Part shown: one piece after another, positions 54,102-63,556 of the stretch | How the letters are laid out: each line of letters opens with the position of its first letter | Position numbering within the stretch: position 1 is the first letter of the stretch | From: Sphingomonas sp. AR_OL41 | Lineage (GTDB): Bacteria; Pseudomonadota; Alphaproteobacteria; Sphingomonadales; Sphingomonadaceae | Direction of reading: 5' to 3' | DNA length: 64,000 bases | Assembly (NCBI RefSeq): GCF_029911635.1 | Contig: NZ_JARYTI010000005.1 | Coordinates: 1 to 64,000, forward strand | Program-made: the position numbers and the translations under genes | The notes under the pieces: model-generated | What the model saw: only the letters and a program-made list of their open reading frames with translations | What the model was told of the DNA's origin: nothing | The model's database searches: none

Positions 54102-54992
54102 ATGGAGAGCGGCATTACCTTCATCGGGTTCGGCGAGGCGGGCATGGCGTTCGCCGATGGCAGGGCAGCCACCGGCGTGCGCGGCTACGACCGCAAGCTC
54201 GATGACCCGGCGACGCGAGCGGCAAAGCTTGCCGACTTCGCCGCATGCCGCGTCAACGCGTGCGACACTGCCGAGGCGGCACTCGATGGCGCGGGCGTCG
54301 TCCTGTCGCTCGTCACAGCGGATCAGGCCCTCGCCGCCGCCAGCGCCGACGCTCCCTTCCTCGCGCTCGACGCACTGTGGCTCGACATGAATTCCATCGC
54401 CCCCGATACGAAGCGCGCCGCTGCTGCGCTGGTCGCGCCGCACGCGCGTTATGTCGATGTCGCGGTGATGGCGCCCGTCCATCCCGCCCGGCGCGACGTT
54501 CCGCTGCTCGTATCCGGCCCGCATGCCGAGGCAGGTGCGAAAGCACTGGGCAGTCTTGGCTTTAGCAATCTGCGCATTGTCCCCGGCGATATCGGCGCGG
54601 CCTCGTCGATCAAGATGATCCGTTCGGTGATGGTCAAGGGGATCGAGGCGCTGTCCGCCGAATGCGTCCTCGCGGCCGAAGCCGCCGGCGTGCGCGAGGC
54701 GGTGATCGCCTCGCTCGATGCGAGCTGGCCCGGCGCCGACTGGGCGCGTCGCTTTGACTATAATCTCGACCGCATGATGGTCCACGGCCTGCGCCGTGCC
54801 GCCGAGATGGAGGAGGTCGTCAAGACGCTCGACGCGCTCGGCACCGGTGCCACGATGACGCGCGGCACGGTCGCGCGGCAGCGCGACATCGGCGCACGAC
54901 GCATCGCGCCGGCTGCCGATCTGGAGGGCAAGCTCGCCGCCTTGGGGAATACCCCGCAACCGTCCGCCGCTGCGAGGGAGCAAGCCGCATGA
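54102..54992 (+). CDS. NAD(P)-binding 6PGDH-like protein with DUF1932 C-terminus
   Basis: 296 residues: dinucleotide fold ITFIGFGEAGMAFADG and SLVTADQALAA, then the DUF1932 helical domain (SSIKMIRSVMVKGIEALSAE). Related to 3-hydroxyisobutyrate/6-phosphogluconate dehydrogenases. It is coupled to ligJ (ATGA overlap) at the head of the ligJABC-pobA operon. LigC supplies the known CHMS dehydrogenase, so this enzyme does something else, perhaps on a branch or on a 2-hydroxyacid. No strong ribosome site precedes the ATG. Confidence 0.8.
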   Translation: MESGITFIGFGEAGMAFADGRAATGVRGYDRKLDDPATRAAKLADFAACRVNACDTAEAALDGAGVVLSLVTADQALAAASADAPFLALDALWLDMNSIAPDTKRAAAALVAPHARYVDVAVMAPVHPARRDVPLLVSGPHAEAGAKALGSLGFSNLRIVPGDIGAASSIKMIRSVMVKGIEALSAECVLAAEAAGVREAVIASLDASWPGADWARRFDYNLDRMMVHGLRRAAEMEEVVKTLDALGTGATMTRGTVARQRDIGARRIAPAADLEGKLAALGNTPQPSAAAREQAA

Positions 54993-56004
54993 TCATCGAT
55001 TGCCACGGCCATTACACGACCGCGCCGGCGGCGCATAACGACTGGCGCGAGGCGCAAAAGGCCGCGTTCAAGGCCGGAACCGCAGCGCCCCTCTATCCCG
55101 AGATTTCCGACGACGAGATCCGCGATACGCTGGAAGCGAACCAGCTGCGTCTGCTGCGCGAGCGCGGCGCGGACATGACGATCTTCAGCCCGCGCGCCTC
55201 GGCGATGGCGCCGCATGTCGGCGACGAGGGCGTCGCCACGGCATGGGCGCGCGCCAACAACGACCTGATCCGGCGCTGCGTCGATCTCTATCCGGACATC
55301 TTTGCCGGCGTGTGCATGCTGCCGCAAAATCCCAAGGCCGACATGGCGGGCTCGATCGCCGAGCTGCGCCGCTGTGTCGAGGAACTCGGTTTCATCGGCT
55401 GCAACCTCAACCCCGATCCGGGCGGCGGGCACTTCACCGCCCCGCCACTGACCGATCGCTTCTGGTATCCCTTTTACGAAGCGATGGTCGAGCTCGACGT
55501 GCCGGCGATGATCCATGTGTCGGGATCGTGCAATCCCGGTCTCCATGCGACCGGCGCCTATTACATCGCCGCTGACACGATCGCCTTCATGCAGCTGATC
55601 GAAGGTGACCTTTTCGCCGACTTCCCCACCCTGCGCTTCATCATCCCGCATGGCGGCGGCGCGGTCCCCTATCATTGGGGTCGCTATCGCGGCCTGGCCG
55701 ATATGCTCAAAAAGCCGGCGCTCGACGGTCATGTGATGAACAACGTCTATTTCGACACCTGCGTCTATCACCAGCCGGGTATCGACCTGCTCGCCGATGT
55801 GATCGACACCAAGAACATCCTGTTCGGCAGCGAGATGGTCGGCGCGGTGCGCGGCATCGATCCGACCACCGGACAATATTTCGACGACACCAAGCGTTAC
55901 GTCGACGCGCTGCCGATCAGCGACGAACAACGCCACGCAATCTACGAAGGCAATGCGCGCCGGGTCTTCCCCCGCCTCGATGCCAAGTTGAAGGAGAGAG
56001 GCAA

Positions 56005-56008
<4 letters not shown>
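54989..56008 (+). CDS. ligJ: 4-oxalomesaconate hydratase
   Basis: 339 residues, amidohydrolase superfamily. Zn ligands: His6 and His8 (DCHGHYT), His176 (MIHVSG) and Glu282 (LFGSEM), matching the LigJ set with a small shift. It hydrates the LigU product to 4-carboxy-4-hydroxy-2-oxoadipate. GAGGGAGC lies before the ATG. The stop overlaps the GTG of ligA. Confidence 0.94.
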
Positions 56009-57314
<1,306 letters not shown>

Positions 57315-57338
57315 CGACACCTTCCGTCAACCTATCGC

Positions 57339-57360
57339 TGCCCCGCTGCGAGGCGGGGCA
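57339..57360 (+). terminator. Intercistronic hairpin between ligB and ligC
   Basis: TGCCCCGC (57339-57346) and GCGGGGCA (57353-57360) form a perfect 8-bp stem with a 6-base loop, 25 bp after ligB and 24 bp before ligC. No T tract. It may attenuate or protect ligJAB mRNA rather than end it. Confidence 0.55.
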
Positions 57361-57384
57361 CCTTTACAGACAGGACTTGCGATC

Positions 57385-58332
57385 ATGACCCTGCGTATCG
57401 CGCTGGCAGGGGCCGGCGCCTTCGGCGAGAAGCATCTCGACGGACTGAAGAAGATCGATGGCGTTACGGTGACCAGCCTGGTCGGCCGCCGGCTCGAGCC
57501 GACCCAGGCGATCGCCGCGAAATACGGCATCGGGCACGCCTGCACCGACCTTGCCGACAGCCTGGCGCGCGACGATGTCGATGCGGTGATCCTGTGCACG
57601 CCGACGCAAATGCACGCCGCGCAGGCGCTGCAATGCCTCGAAGCGGGCAAGCACGTCCAGGTCGAGATTCCGCTCGCCGACAGCCTCGCCGACGCCGAGG
57701 CGGTGCTGGCGAAGCAGCAGGAGACCGGCCTCGTCGCGATGGTCGGGCATACGCGGCGCTTCAACCCGAGCCACCAATATCTCCACCGCAAGTTCGCCAG
57801 CGGCGAGGCGAACGTCCAGCAGATGGACGTCCAGACCTATTTCTTCCGCCGCAAGAACATGAACGCCAAGGGTGAAGCGCGGAGCTGGACCGACCATCTG
57901 CTGTGGCATCACGCCGCGCACACGGTCGACCTGTTCGCCTATCAGGCCGGGCCGATCGTCGCCGCGAACGCGCTGCAGGGACCGATCCATCCGGAACTCG
58001 GCATCGCGATGGACATGTCGATCCAGCTGAAGGCCGAGAGCGGCGCGATCTGCACGCTGAGCCTGTCGTTCAACAATGACGGGCCGCTCGGCACCTTCTT
58101 CCGCTACATCTGCGACAACGGCACCTGGATCGCGCGCTATGACGATCTGGTGACGGGCAAGGAAGAGCCGGTCGACCTGACCGGCATCGCGGTTTCGAAC
58201 AACGGCATCGAGTTGCAGGACCGCGAATTCGTCGCGGCGATCCTCGAGGGGCGCGAGCCCAACAGCTCGGTCGCGCAGGTGCTGCCCTGCTACCGCGTGC
58301 TCGACCAGCTCGAGAAGCAGCTCAACGCATGA
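57385..58332 (+). CDS. ligC: 4-carboxy-2-hydroxymuconate-6-semialdehyde dehydrogenase
   Basis: 315 residues, Gfo/Idh/MocA fold: NAD(P) motif LAGAGAFGEKHLDGL, CTPTQMHAAQALQCLEAGKHVQVEIPL, and the AMVGHTRRFNPSHQYL segment with catalytic His/Arg. LigC oxidises the cyclised hemiacetal of CHMS to PDC. Start at 57385; an upstream frame overlaps ligB. Overlaps pobA by four bases. Confidence 0.95.
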   Translation: MTLRIALAGAGAFGEKHLDGLKKIDGVTVTSLVGRRLEPTQAIAAKYGIGHACTDLADSLARDDVDAVILCTPTQMHAAQALQCLEAGKHVQVEIPLADSLADAEAVLAKQQETGLVAMVGHTRRFNPSHQYLHRKFASGEANVQQMDVQTYFFRRKNMNAKGEARSWTDHLLWHHAAHTVDLFAYQAGPIVAANALQGPIHPELGIAMDMSIQLKAESGAICTLSLSFNNDGPLGTFFRYICDNGTWIARYDDLVTGKEEPVDLTGIAVSNNGIELQDREFVAAILEGREPNSSVAQVLPCYRVLDQLEKQLNA

Positions 58333-59492
58333 AGACGCAGGTCGCGATTATCGGTGGTGGCCCGGCCGGCCTGCTGCTCGGCCATCTGTTGCGGGCGGCG
58401 GGGATCGATTGTCTGATCGTCGAGCGCCAGTCGCGCACGCATGTCGAAGGCCGCATTCGCGCCGGTGTGCTGGAAACCGTCACGACCGATCTGCTGCGGC
58501 AACTGGGCATCGACGCCAGGCTCGACAGCGAGGGGCTTGTGGAGGCGGGATTTAATCTCGCCACCGACGATCAGGTCATCCGCATCGACATCGCCAAGCT
58601 GACCGGGCGGCATGTCACCGTCTATGGCCAGACCGAGCTGACGCGGGACCTGATCGACGCGGCGCCGGGTCGCGGCCTCGATATCGTGTTCGAAGCGGCC
58701 GATGTGGCGATCCATGGCATCGACGGCGACGCGCCGTTCGTGACCTGGACCAAGGACGGCGTGGCGCAGCGGGCTGATTGCGAATACGTGGCCGGCTGCG
58801 ATGGATTCCATGGTCCGTCGCGCCGCGCGATCGGTCCGGGCGCGGAATTCGAGCGCGTCTATCCGTTCGGCTGGCTTGGCATTTTGTCAGATGTCCCGCC
58901 CTGCCATGACGAACTGATCTACGCCAACACACGCGACGGTTTTGCGCTGGCGTCGATGCGCTCCAAGACGCGCAGCCGCTATTATATCCAGGTCCCGGTC
59001 GACACCCCGCTGGCGGACTGGCCCGAGGAACGGCTGTGGGACGAACTCGAGCGCCGCTTCGCACCACTCGCCACGCGGCCGGTGGTGCGCGGTCCGGCGC
59101 TTGAGATATCGATCGCGCCGCTGCGCTCCTATGTCTTCGAGACGATGCGGCGCGGGCGGCTGTTCCTCGCCGGGGACTCGGCGCACATCGTGCCGCCGAC
59201 CGGCGCCAAGGGCCTCAACCTTGCCGCGTCCGACGTCGCCTATCTCGCCGAGGCGCTGATTGCGGCGACGACGCGCGGCGATGCGTCGGGGATCGACGGT
59301 TATCAGGCGCGGGCACTCTCCCGGATCTGGAAGGCGGAGCGGTTCAGCTGGTACCTGACCAAGCTAATGCACCGCTTCCCCGAGGATGGCAGCTTCGAGC
59401 ACCGCATGCAGGTCGCCGAAATCGACTATGTCGCCAATTCGGTCGCGATGCAGACCGCCATCGCGGAGAATTATGTCGGCCTGCCGCTCTGA
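58329..59492 (+). CDS. pobA: 4-hydroxybenzoate 3-monooxygenase
   Basis: 387 residues. FAD motifs: VAIIGGGPAGLLLGHLL (N-terminal), GCDGFHGPSRR, and FLAGDSAHIVPPTGAKGLNL. The substrate-site segment MRSKTRSRYYIQVP contains the Ser/Arg/Tyr set of PobA. It makes protocatechuate from 4-hydroxybenzoate with NADPH and O2. Co-transcription with ligC links p-hydroxyphenyl lignin units to the same ring cleavage. Confidence 0.95.
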   Translation: MKTQVAIIGGGPAGLLLGHLLRAAGIDCLIVERQSRTHVEGRIRAGVLETVTTDLLRQLGIDARLDSEGLVEAGFNLATDDQVIRIDIAKLTGRHVTVYGQTELTRDLIDAAPGRGLDIVFEAADVAIHGIDGDAPFVTWTKDGVAQRADCEYVAGCDGFHGPSRRAIGPGAEFERVYPFGWLGILSDVPPCHDELIYANTRDGFALASMRSKTRSRYYIQVPVDTPLADWPEERLWDELERRFAPLATRPVVRGPALEISIAPLRSYVFETMRRGRLFLAGDSAHIVPPTGAKGLNLAASDVAYLAEALIAATTRGDASGIDGYQARALSRIWKAERFSWYLTKLMHRFPEDGSFEHRMQVAEIDYVANSVAMQTAIAENYVGLPL

Positions 59493-59510
59493 ACGCGCGC
59501 TCAGGTCGTT

Positions 59511-60848
59511 CTATTTCGCGCCCTCGAACCGCAATGTGACCCCGGCCAGCGCGAACGCCGCCACCAGCGAGCCCAGCCCCAGCGCGATCGCAACGCCAGC
59601 GAGCGGCAGTCCGGCGGCGAACAGATAACCCGCGAGGATCGGCGAGAGTGCGGCGCCCCCGCGTCCGACGCCGATCACGAAGCCGGTACCCGTCGCGCGC
59701 ACATGCGTCGGGAAGGCCCGCGCGAAGATCGTATATAGGCCAACCAACGCGCTGTTGGTGAACAGCCCCGAAACGCATGCCAGCGCGGCAAGTCCGCTCA
59801 GCGAGCGAACGCCAGCCGCACCGAACAGCGCGACCGTGATCGCCGACATTGCCAGCACCGCGATCGTCATCGGCTTTAGCGCGAAGCGCTGCGCCAGCAG
59901 GCCGAAGATCGCGCCGCCGACCGCTCCGCCGACATTCGCCCAGACTAGCACGGTTGCCGCCTGCGACGCAGGAAAACCGATGTCGACGACGATCTTGGGC
60001 ACCCATTTGAGAATGAAATAGAAGCTGACGACGTGCGCGAAATAGGCCAGCGTCACAAGCAAGGTCGTGCCGCGCAGTCCGGGCCGCAGGATATCGATGA
60101 TCGACCCGCGATCTTCCTCTGGCGTCGGTATCGGCAGTGCATCGACCGGGCCATGCCCCATCCGCGCCAGCGTGCGGTTGACGCGGTCCAGCGCCCCGGC
60201 CGGACGCCGGGCGATCAGGAATTGTACCGGCTCGGGGACGAAGAACCACACCAGCGGAATGAAGCCGGCGGTAATCAGCGCGCCGAATTCGAACACCAGC
60301 CGCCAGTCGCCGCCCTTCAGCAGGACCGACGAAATGGCGCCGCCGATCACGGCACCGATCGGGTAGCCGATCACCATCAGCGCCAGCGCCACGTTGCGGC
60401 GACGCACGCTCGCGAACTCCGCCGCCGCGGCGTTGATCGCGGCGAGCATCCCGCCAATGCCGAGTCCGGTCAGCACGCGCCAGATCGAAATCTCGAAGAT
60501 GCTGTGCGCAGTCGTCACCATGAACATGCCGAAGACCATAACGACGAGGCAGCCGAGGATCGTCCGCCGCCGCCCGATGCGGTCGGCAACGCCACCCAGC
60601 AACACCGAGCCCAGCGCCATACCGATCAACTCCATCGACAGCACGACACCGAGCGCGGCGCGATTAATGCCCCATTCGGCGGCGATGCCGGGCGCGGCGA
60701 AGCTGATCGACAGCACGTCGAAGCCGTCGAGCGCGTTGAGCCCGACCGTGATGGCTATCGCGGCCATCTGCAGCCGGCTCATTGGCGACTCATCGACAAT
60801 GGTACGTGGATCGCGGTTCATGGTAGCATCCTGATCAGGCACCGACAT
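59511..60848 (-). CDS. Aromatic acid:H+ symporter (AAHS-type MFS, PcaK-like)
   Basis: 445 residues, twelve helices. VGLNALDGFDVLSISFAAP is the AAHS helix 1 motif with the essential Asp; motif A GGVADRIGRRRTIL is complete. Likely imports 4-hydroxybenzoate, protocatechuate or vanillate. ATG at 60848 overlaps the upstream NTF2 stop by one base; ATG at 60821 (MNRDP) is an alternative with AGGA upstream. Confidence 0.9.
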   Translation of the reverse strand: MSVPDQDATMNRDPRTIVDESPMSRLQMAAIAITVGLNALDGFDVLSISFAAPGIAAEWGINRAALGVVLSMELIGMALGSVLLGGVADRIGRRRTILGCLVVMVFGMFMVTTAHSIFEISIWRVLTGLGIGGMLAAINAAAAEFASVRRRNVALALMVIGYPIGAVIGGAISSVLLKGGDWRLVFEFGALITAGFIPLVWFFVPEPVQFLIARRPAGALDRVNRTLARMGHGPVDALPIPTPEEDRGSIIDILRPGLRGTTLLVTLAYFAHVVSFYFILKWVPKIVVDIGFPASQAATVLVWANVGGAVGGAIFGLLAQRFALKPMTIAVLAMSAITVALFGAAGVRSLSGLAALACVSGLFTNSALVGLYTIFARAFPTHVRATGTGFVIGVGRGGAALSPILAGYLFAAGLPLAGVAIALGLGSLVAAFALAGVTLRFEGAK

Positions 60849-61561
60849 CAACGCGACCCTTGCCCGGCGAGAACTGCACCAAAGCGCGGGTGCGCGAAAT
60901 GCATCGGCACGTCCTGCCGATGCGGCCAGGTCTGGCGGATCTGCTCGGCGGGCAGGATGACATCGGGCCCGGTCGGATCCGCGGGAAAAAGGACCGCTGC
61001 CGGCTGGAGATGCGCCACGGTATGGGCGAGCCCGGTTTCATAATCGCCTTGCCACTGCATCATATAATCGAGCCGCTTGATCTTCCACACGCCGTCCTCG
61101 CGGACATAGTCGTTTTCATAGATGCCGGCTTCCCAGAATTGCTGCGGCATGAAATCGGGCTTCTGGTCGATGACGCTGTCGTGCCAGCCGCCGAGGAGCA
61201 TGCCGCGGAAACGTCCCTTGGCCGTCTGCCGGTCGGGCGCGATGGTGATGATGTCCTGCATCTGGAAATGATCCAGAACGAGTCCGTCGACCGGCCCCGG
61301 GCGCCCCTGCGTGAACCGCCCCGCGATCCAGTCGCCATAGAGCCGCTTGACGCCGGCATGGCCGTGATATTCGCCCGACAGGAACACGACGACCCCATCA
61401 CGCGCGAACAACTCAGCCACGTCATCCGGCCGATTGAAATCGATGTAATAGCCATAGGCCCAGTGCAGTCGGCGGATAGCGTTGAGGTCTTCAAGCTCGC
61501 CGACCCGCTGCTCCAGCGCATCAAAGCGCTCCTCGAGCGTCGAAACCGCTTCTGGCATCAT
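60848..61561 (-). CDS. SnoaL/NTF2-like protein, paralogue of the LdpA-like gene at 40898
   Basis: 237 residues. N-terminal coiled helix, then HWAYGYYIDFNRPDDVAELF, DGVVVFLSGEYHGHAGVKRL, FWEAGIYENDYVREDGVWKI and MMQWQGDYETGLAHT, each aligning with the gene at 40898. A second possible gamma-formaldehyde lyase, or a related aldolase/dehydratase. CAGGAG precedes the ATG. Operon with the AAHS transporter; divergent from an SDR. Confidence 0.7.
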   Translation of the reverse strand: MMPEAVSTLEERFDALEQRVGELEDLNAIRRLHWAYGYYIDFNRPDDVAELFARDGVVVFLSGEYHGHAGVKRLYGDWIAGRFTQGRPGPVDGLVLDHFQMQDIITIAPDRQTAKGRFRGMLLGGWHDSVIDQKPDFMPQQFWEAGIYENDYVREDGVWKIKRLDYMMQWQGDYETGLAHTVAHLQPAAVLFPADPTGPDVILPAEQIRQTWPHRQDVPMHFAHPRFGAVLAGQGSR

Positions 61562-61579
61562 CCCTGCTCCTGATATATT

Positions 61580-61596
61580 TGTATGCGAAACTAACG
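61580..61596. promoter_or_regulatory. Operator-like half-site between NTF2 and SDR genes
   Basis: TGTATGCGAAACTAACG at 61580-61596: one perfect extended half-site (TTTGTATGC) and one degenerate half. It lies 19 bp before the NTF2 start and 30 bp before the SDR start. Weakest of the set. Confidence 0.4.
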
Positions 61597-61626
61597 AATA
61601 AACGGCTCATGGCGAGAGGGAAAATC

Positions 61627-62541
61627 ATGACCTGGCAAGGCAAGGTCGCGTTCGTGACGGGCGGAGTTTCCGGTATCGGCTTCGGAATCGCGCGCGCCTT
61701 TGCCCATGCCGGGATGCGCCTCGCATTATCATATCGCGACGAAGCCCACCGCGCCGAGGCGGCACGCTGGTTTGCCGATTCCGGCCATGAAGCGCCGCTC
61801 TTCCTGAAGCTCGACGTGACCGATCGCCAACGCTTCGCCGAGGTCGCCGAGGAGATCGACGCGCATTTCGGGCGGCTCGATATCCTCGTCAACAATGCCG
61901 GTGTGAGCGTGTTCGGGCCGACCGACGAAGCCAGCCATGCCGATTACGACTGGATCATGGGGGTGAATTTCGGTGGGGTCGCCAACGGGCTCGTCGCGCT
62001 GTTGCCGCTCATCAAGCGCAGCGGCCGTGGCGGCCATGTCGTCAATGTCGCCTCGATGGCGGCGTATCTCTCAGGACCGCAGGCCGGCATCTACACCGCG
62101 AGCAAATTCGCCGTTCGCGGACTGACCGAATCGCTGCGCTACAATCTCGCCCCGTACGGCATCGGCTGTTCGCTGATGTGCCCCGGCCTCACTCGCACGA
62201 ATGCCTGGGACAGCGCGCTGAAACGCCCCGACACCTATGCGAGTTCGGGCTTCGCGGCGCTCGACCGCGACGAGCTGGAGACATTCGGCACGGCCTTTCT
62301 GGCCGGGATGGACCCGCTCGAGGTCGGCGAGAAAACGCTCGCCGGCATGACGCGCAACGATGCGGTGATCTTCACCCACCCGGAATTTGCCGAGGATTTC
62401 CGCGAGATCTACGAAGCGAGCATCGCCGCGCTGCCCGACGAGCCAGTGCCGGAAGGACGACGCGAGATCGAACGATTGCGCCGCGCCGCCGCGCGTGCTG
62501 CCGCTTCGGGCCAGGCAATCGGCCTCTCCGACCTGACCTAG
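61627..62541 (+). CDS. Short-chain dehydrogenase, LigD/LigL-like
   Basis: 304 residues from ATG 61627 (GAGAGGGA upstream). TGGVSGIGFG cofactor loop, NNAGVSVFG, catalytic YTASKFAVRG. The C-terminal FTHPEFAEDFREIYEASIAA repeats the HPEF extension of the SDR at 38365, so the two are paralogues. Likely NAD(P)-linked oxidation of a lignin-derived alcohol. Stop overlaps the convergent CmcJ-like stop. Confidence 0.8.
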   Translation: MTWQGKVAFVTGGVSGIGFGIARAFAHAGMRLALSYRDEAHRAEAARWFADSGHEAPLFLKLDVTDRQRFAEVAEEIDAHFGRLDILVNNAGVSVFGPTDEASHADYDWIMGVNFGGVANGLVALLPLIKRSGRGGHVVNVASMAAYLSGPQAGIYTASKFAVRGLTESLRYNLAPYGIGCSLMCPGLTRTNAWDSALKRPDTYASSGFAALDRDELETFGTAFLAGMDPLEVGEKTLAGMTRNDAVIFTHPEFAEDFREIYEASIAALPDEPVPEGRREIERLRRAAARAAASGQAIGLSDLT

Positions 62542-63329
62542 AACCAATAGGCGATCGCGCGCATCTCGATCGACGCACGGGGCGGCACGTCGGCCGGGCA
62601 ATCCGGATCGTCGAACGCGACGTGGGGTACCGAGTGTGCGCGCGCGGGATCGCTGTCATTGGTCTTGAACATGATCACCTCGTCGCGCCCGAGATCGCGA
62701 AACCAGTGCCAGCGATGGGTTTGCGAATGCGCAACGACCAGCCCCTCGAACGACCAGACATCCTCGCCGTCGCGATCGAAAACGGCGTCCGCCGCTAGCA
62801 GGTCGCCTTCGCTGACGCTGCGCGCATCGCACAGCGCAAGCGGCACGTCCTGCGGCGCGGGAGAGAGCGCGCGCCAGATATTATAATGCGCGATACGACG
62901 CGCCGGCGGGCGCCCCTCGGGGTGCGACCGGGCGGAAAACTGCGTCGCCGTCGCATCCGAAATGTCGATATGCGCAAAGCGCGCGGGACGGGAATTATCG
63001 AGCGCACCCGACAGCGAGGATCGTTCGGCGAATCGCAACACACCGGCGCCCGTAACCACCACCGCTTCGGCACCGGTGACGTCACGAACCAGTGACCCGA
63101 TCTCGTCGGGATGGATTTTTGCGACCTCGGCCGCGTCGGCGAAATCTGCAACCGCGCTGCGGTGCGGCACCAAAGCAAACCCTTGCGCATCGAGCGACGT
63201 CGCCAAGGCACGCGACTCGATGATCGTCATCGGCGTCGGCGAGAGAATGACGGTATCTCTACTCGAATCATTGGCGAAATACCGCATCCGCGGCTGATCT
63301 CGCGCCACATAATTGATCATCGCCTCCAT
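62538..63329 (-). CDS. CmcJ/NvfI-like oxygenase family protein
   Basis: 263 residues. NYVARDQPRMRYFANDSSRD at the start, AHIDISDATATQF, AHYNIWRAL and SQTHRWHWFRDLGRDEVIMFK with the final Arg/His set are features of the CmcJ/NvfI family, which includes 2-oxoglutarate/Fe enzymes and 7-alpha-cephem-methoxylase partners. HxD (AHID) and a distal His could bind iron. Function here is unknown. Convergent with the SDR by a 4-bp stop overlap. Start 63329 is preceded by GAGGG; 63320 is possible. Confidence 0.7.
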   Translation of the reverse strand: MEAMINYVARDQPRMRYFANDSSRDTVILSPTPMTIIESRALATSLDAQGFALVPHRSAVADFADAAEVAKIHPDEIGSLVRDVTGAEAVVVTGAGVLRFAERSSLSGALDNSRPARFAHIDISDATATQFSARSHPEGRPPARRIAHYNIWRALSPAPQDVPLALCDARSVSEGDLLAADAVFDRDGEDVWSFEGLVVAHSQTHRWHWFRDLGRDEVIMFKTNDSDPARAHSVPHVAFDDPDCPADVPPRASIEMRAIAYWF

Positions 63330-63461
63330 CGCGCGCCACCCTCTTCTCGATCCCGATGACCAATGCTGCGCAGCATTTCCGCAACAAGCAATTGGGGATC
63401 CGCCAAGGCAGGAAGTGCTTATAGTGGTAGTTTCGCTACTTCTTGTCCGCCACCTTTTGGT

Positions 63462-63476
63462 ATGTCTTACTGACAT
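63462..63476. promoter_or_regulatory. Inverted repeat ATGTC-N5-GACAT upstream of the last TonB receptor gene
   Basis: Perfect 5-bp dyad at 63462-63476 in the 227-bp gap before the TonB receptor (81 bp upstream). A GTAG-N5-CTAC dyad lies nearby at about 63427-63439. Could be a regulator site; no family assigned. The rest of this gap shows no gene. Confidence 0.35.
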
Positions 63477-63556
63477 CGAGGCGGCACTGGCCGGCTCACT
63501 AAAAGCCACGATCCATCAAAGGACGGGCTTACCAGATTCATGGGGGAGGAGCTTTG

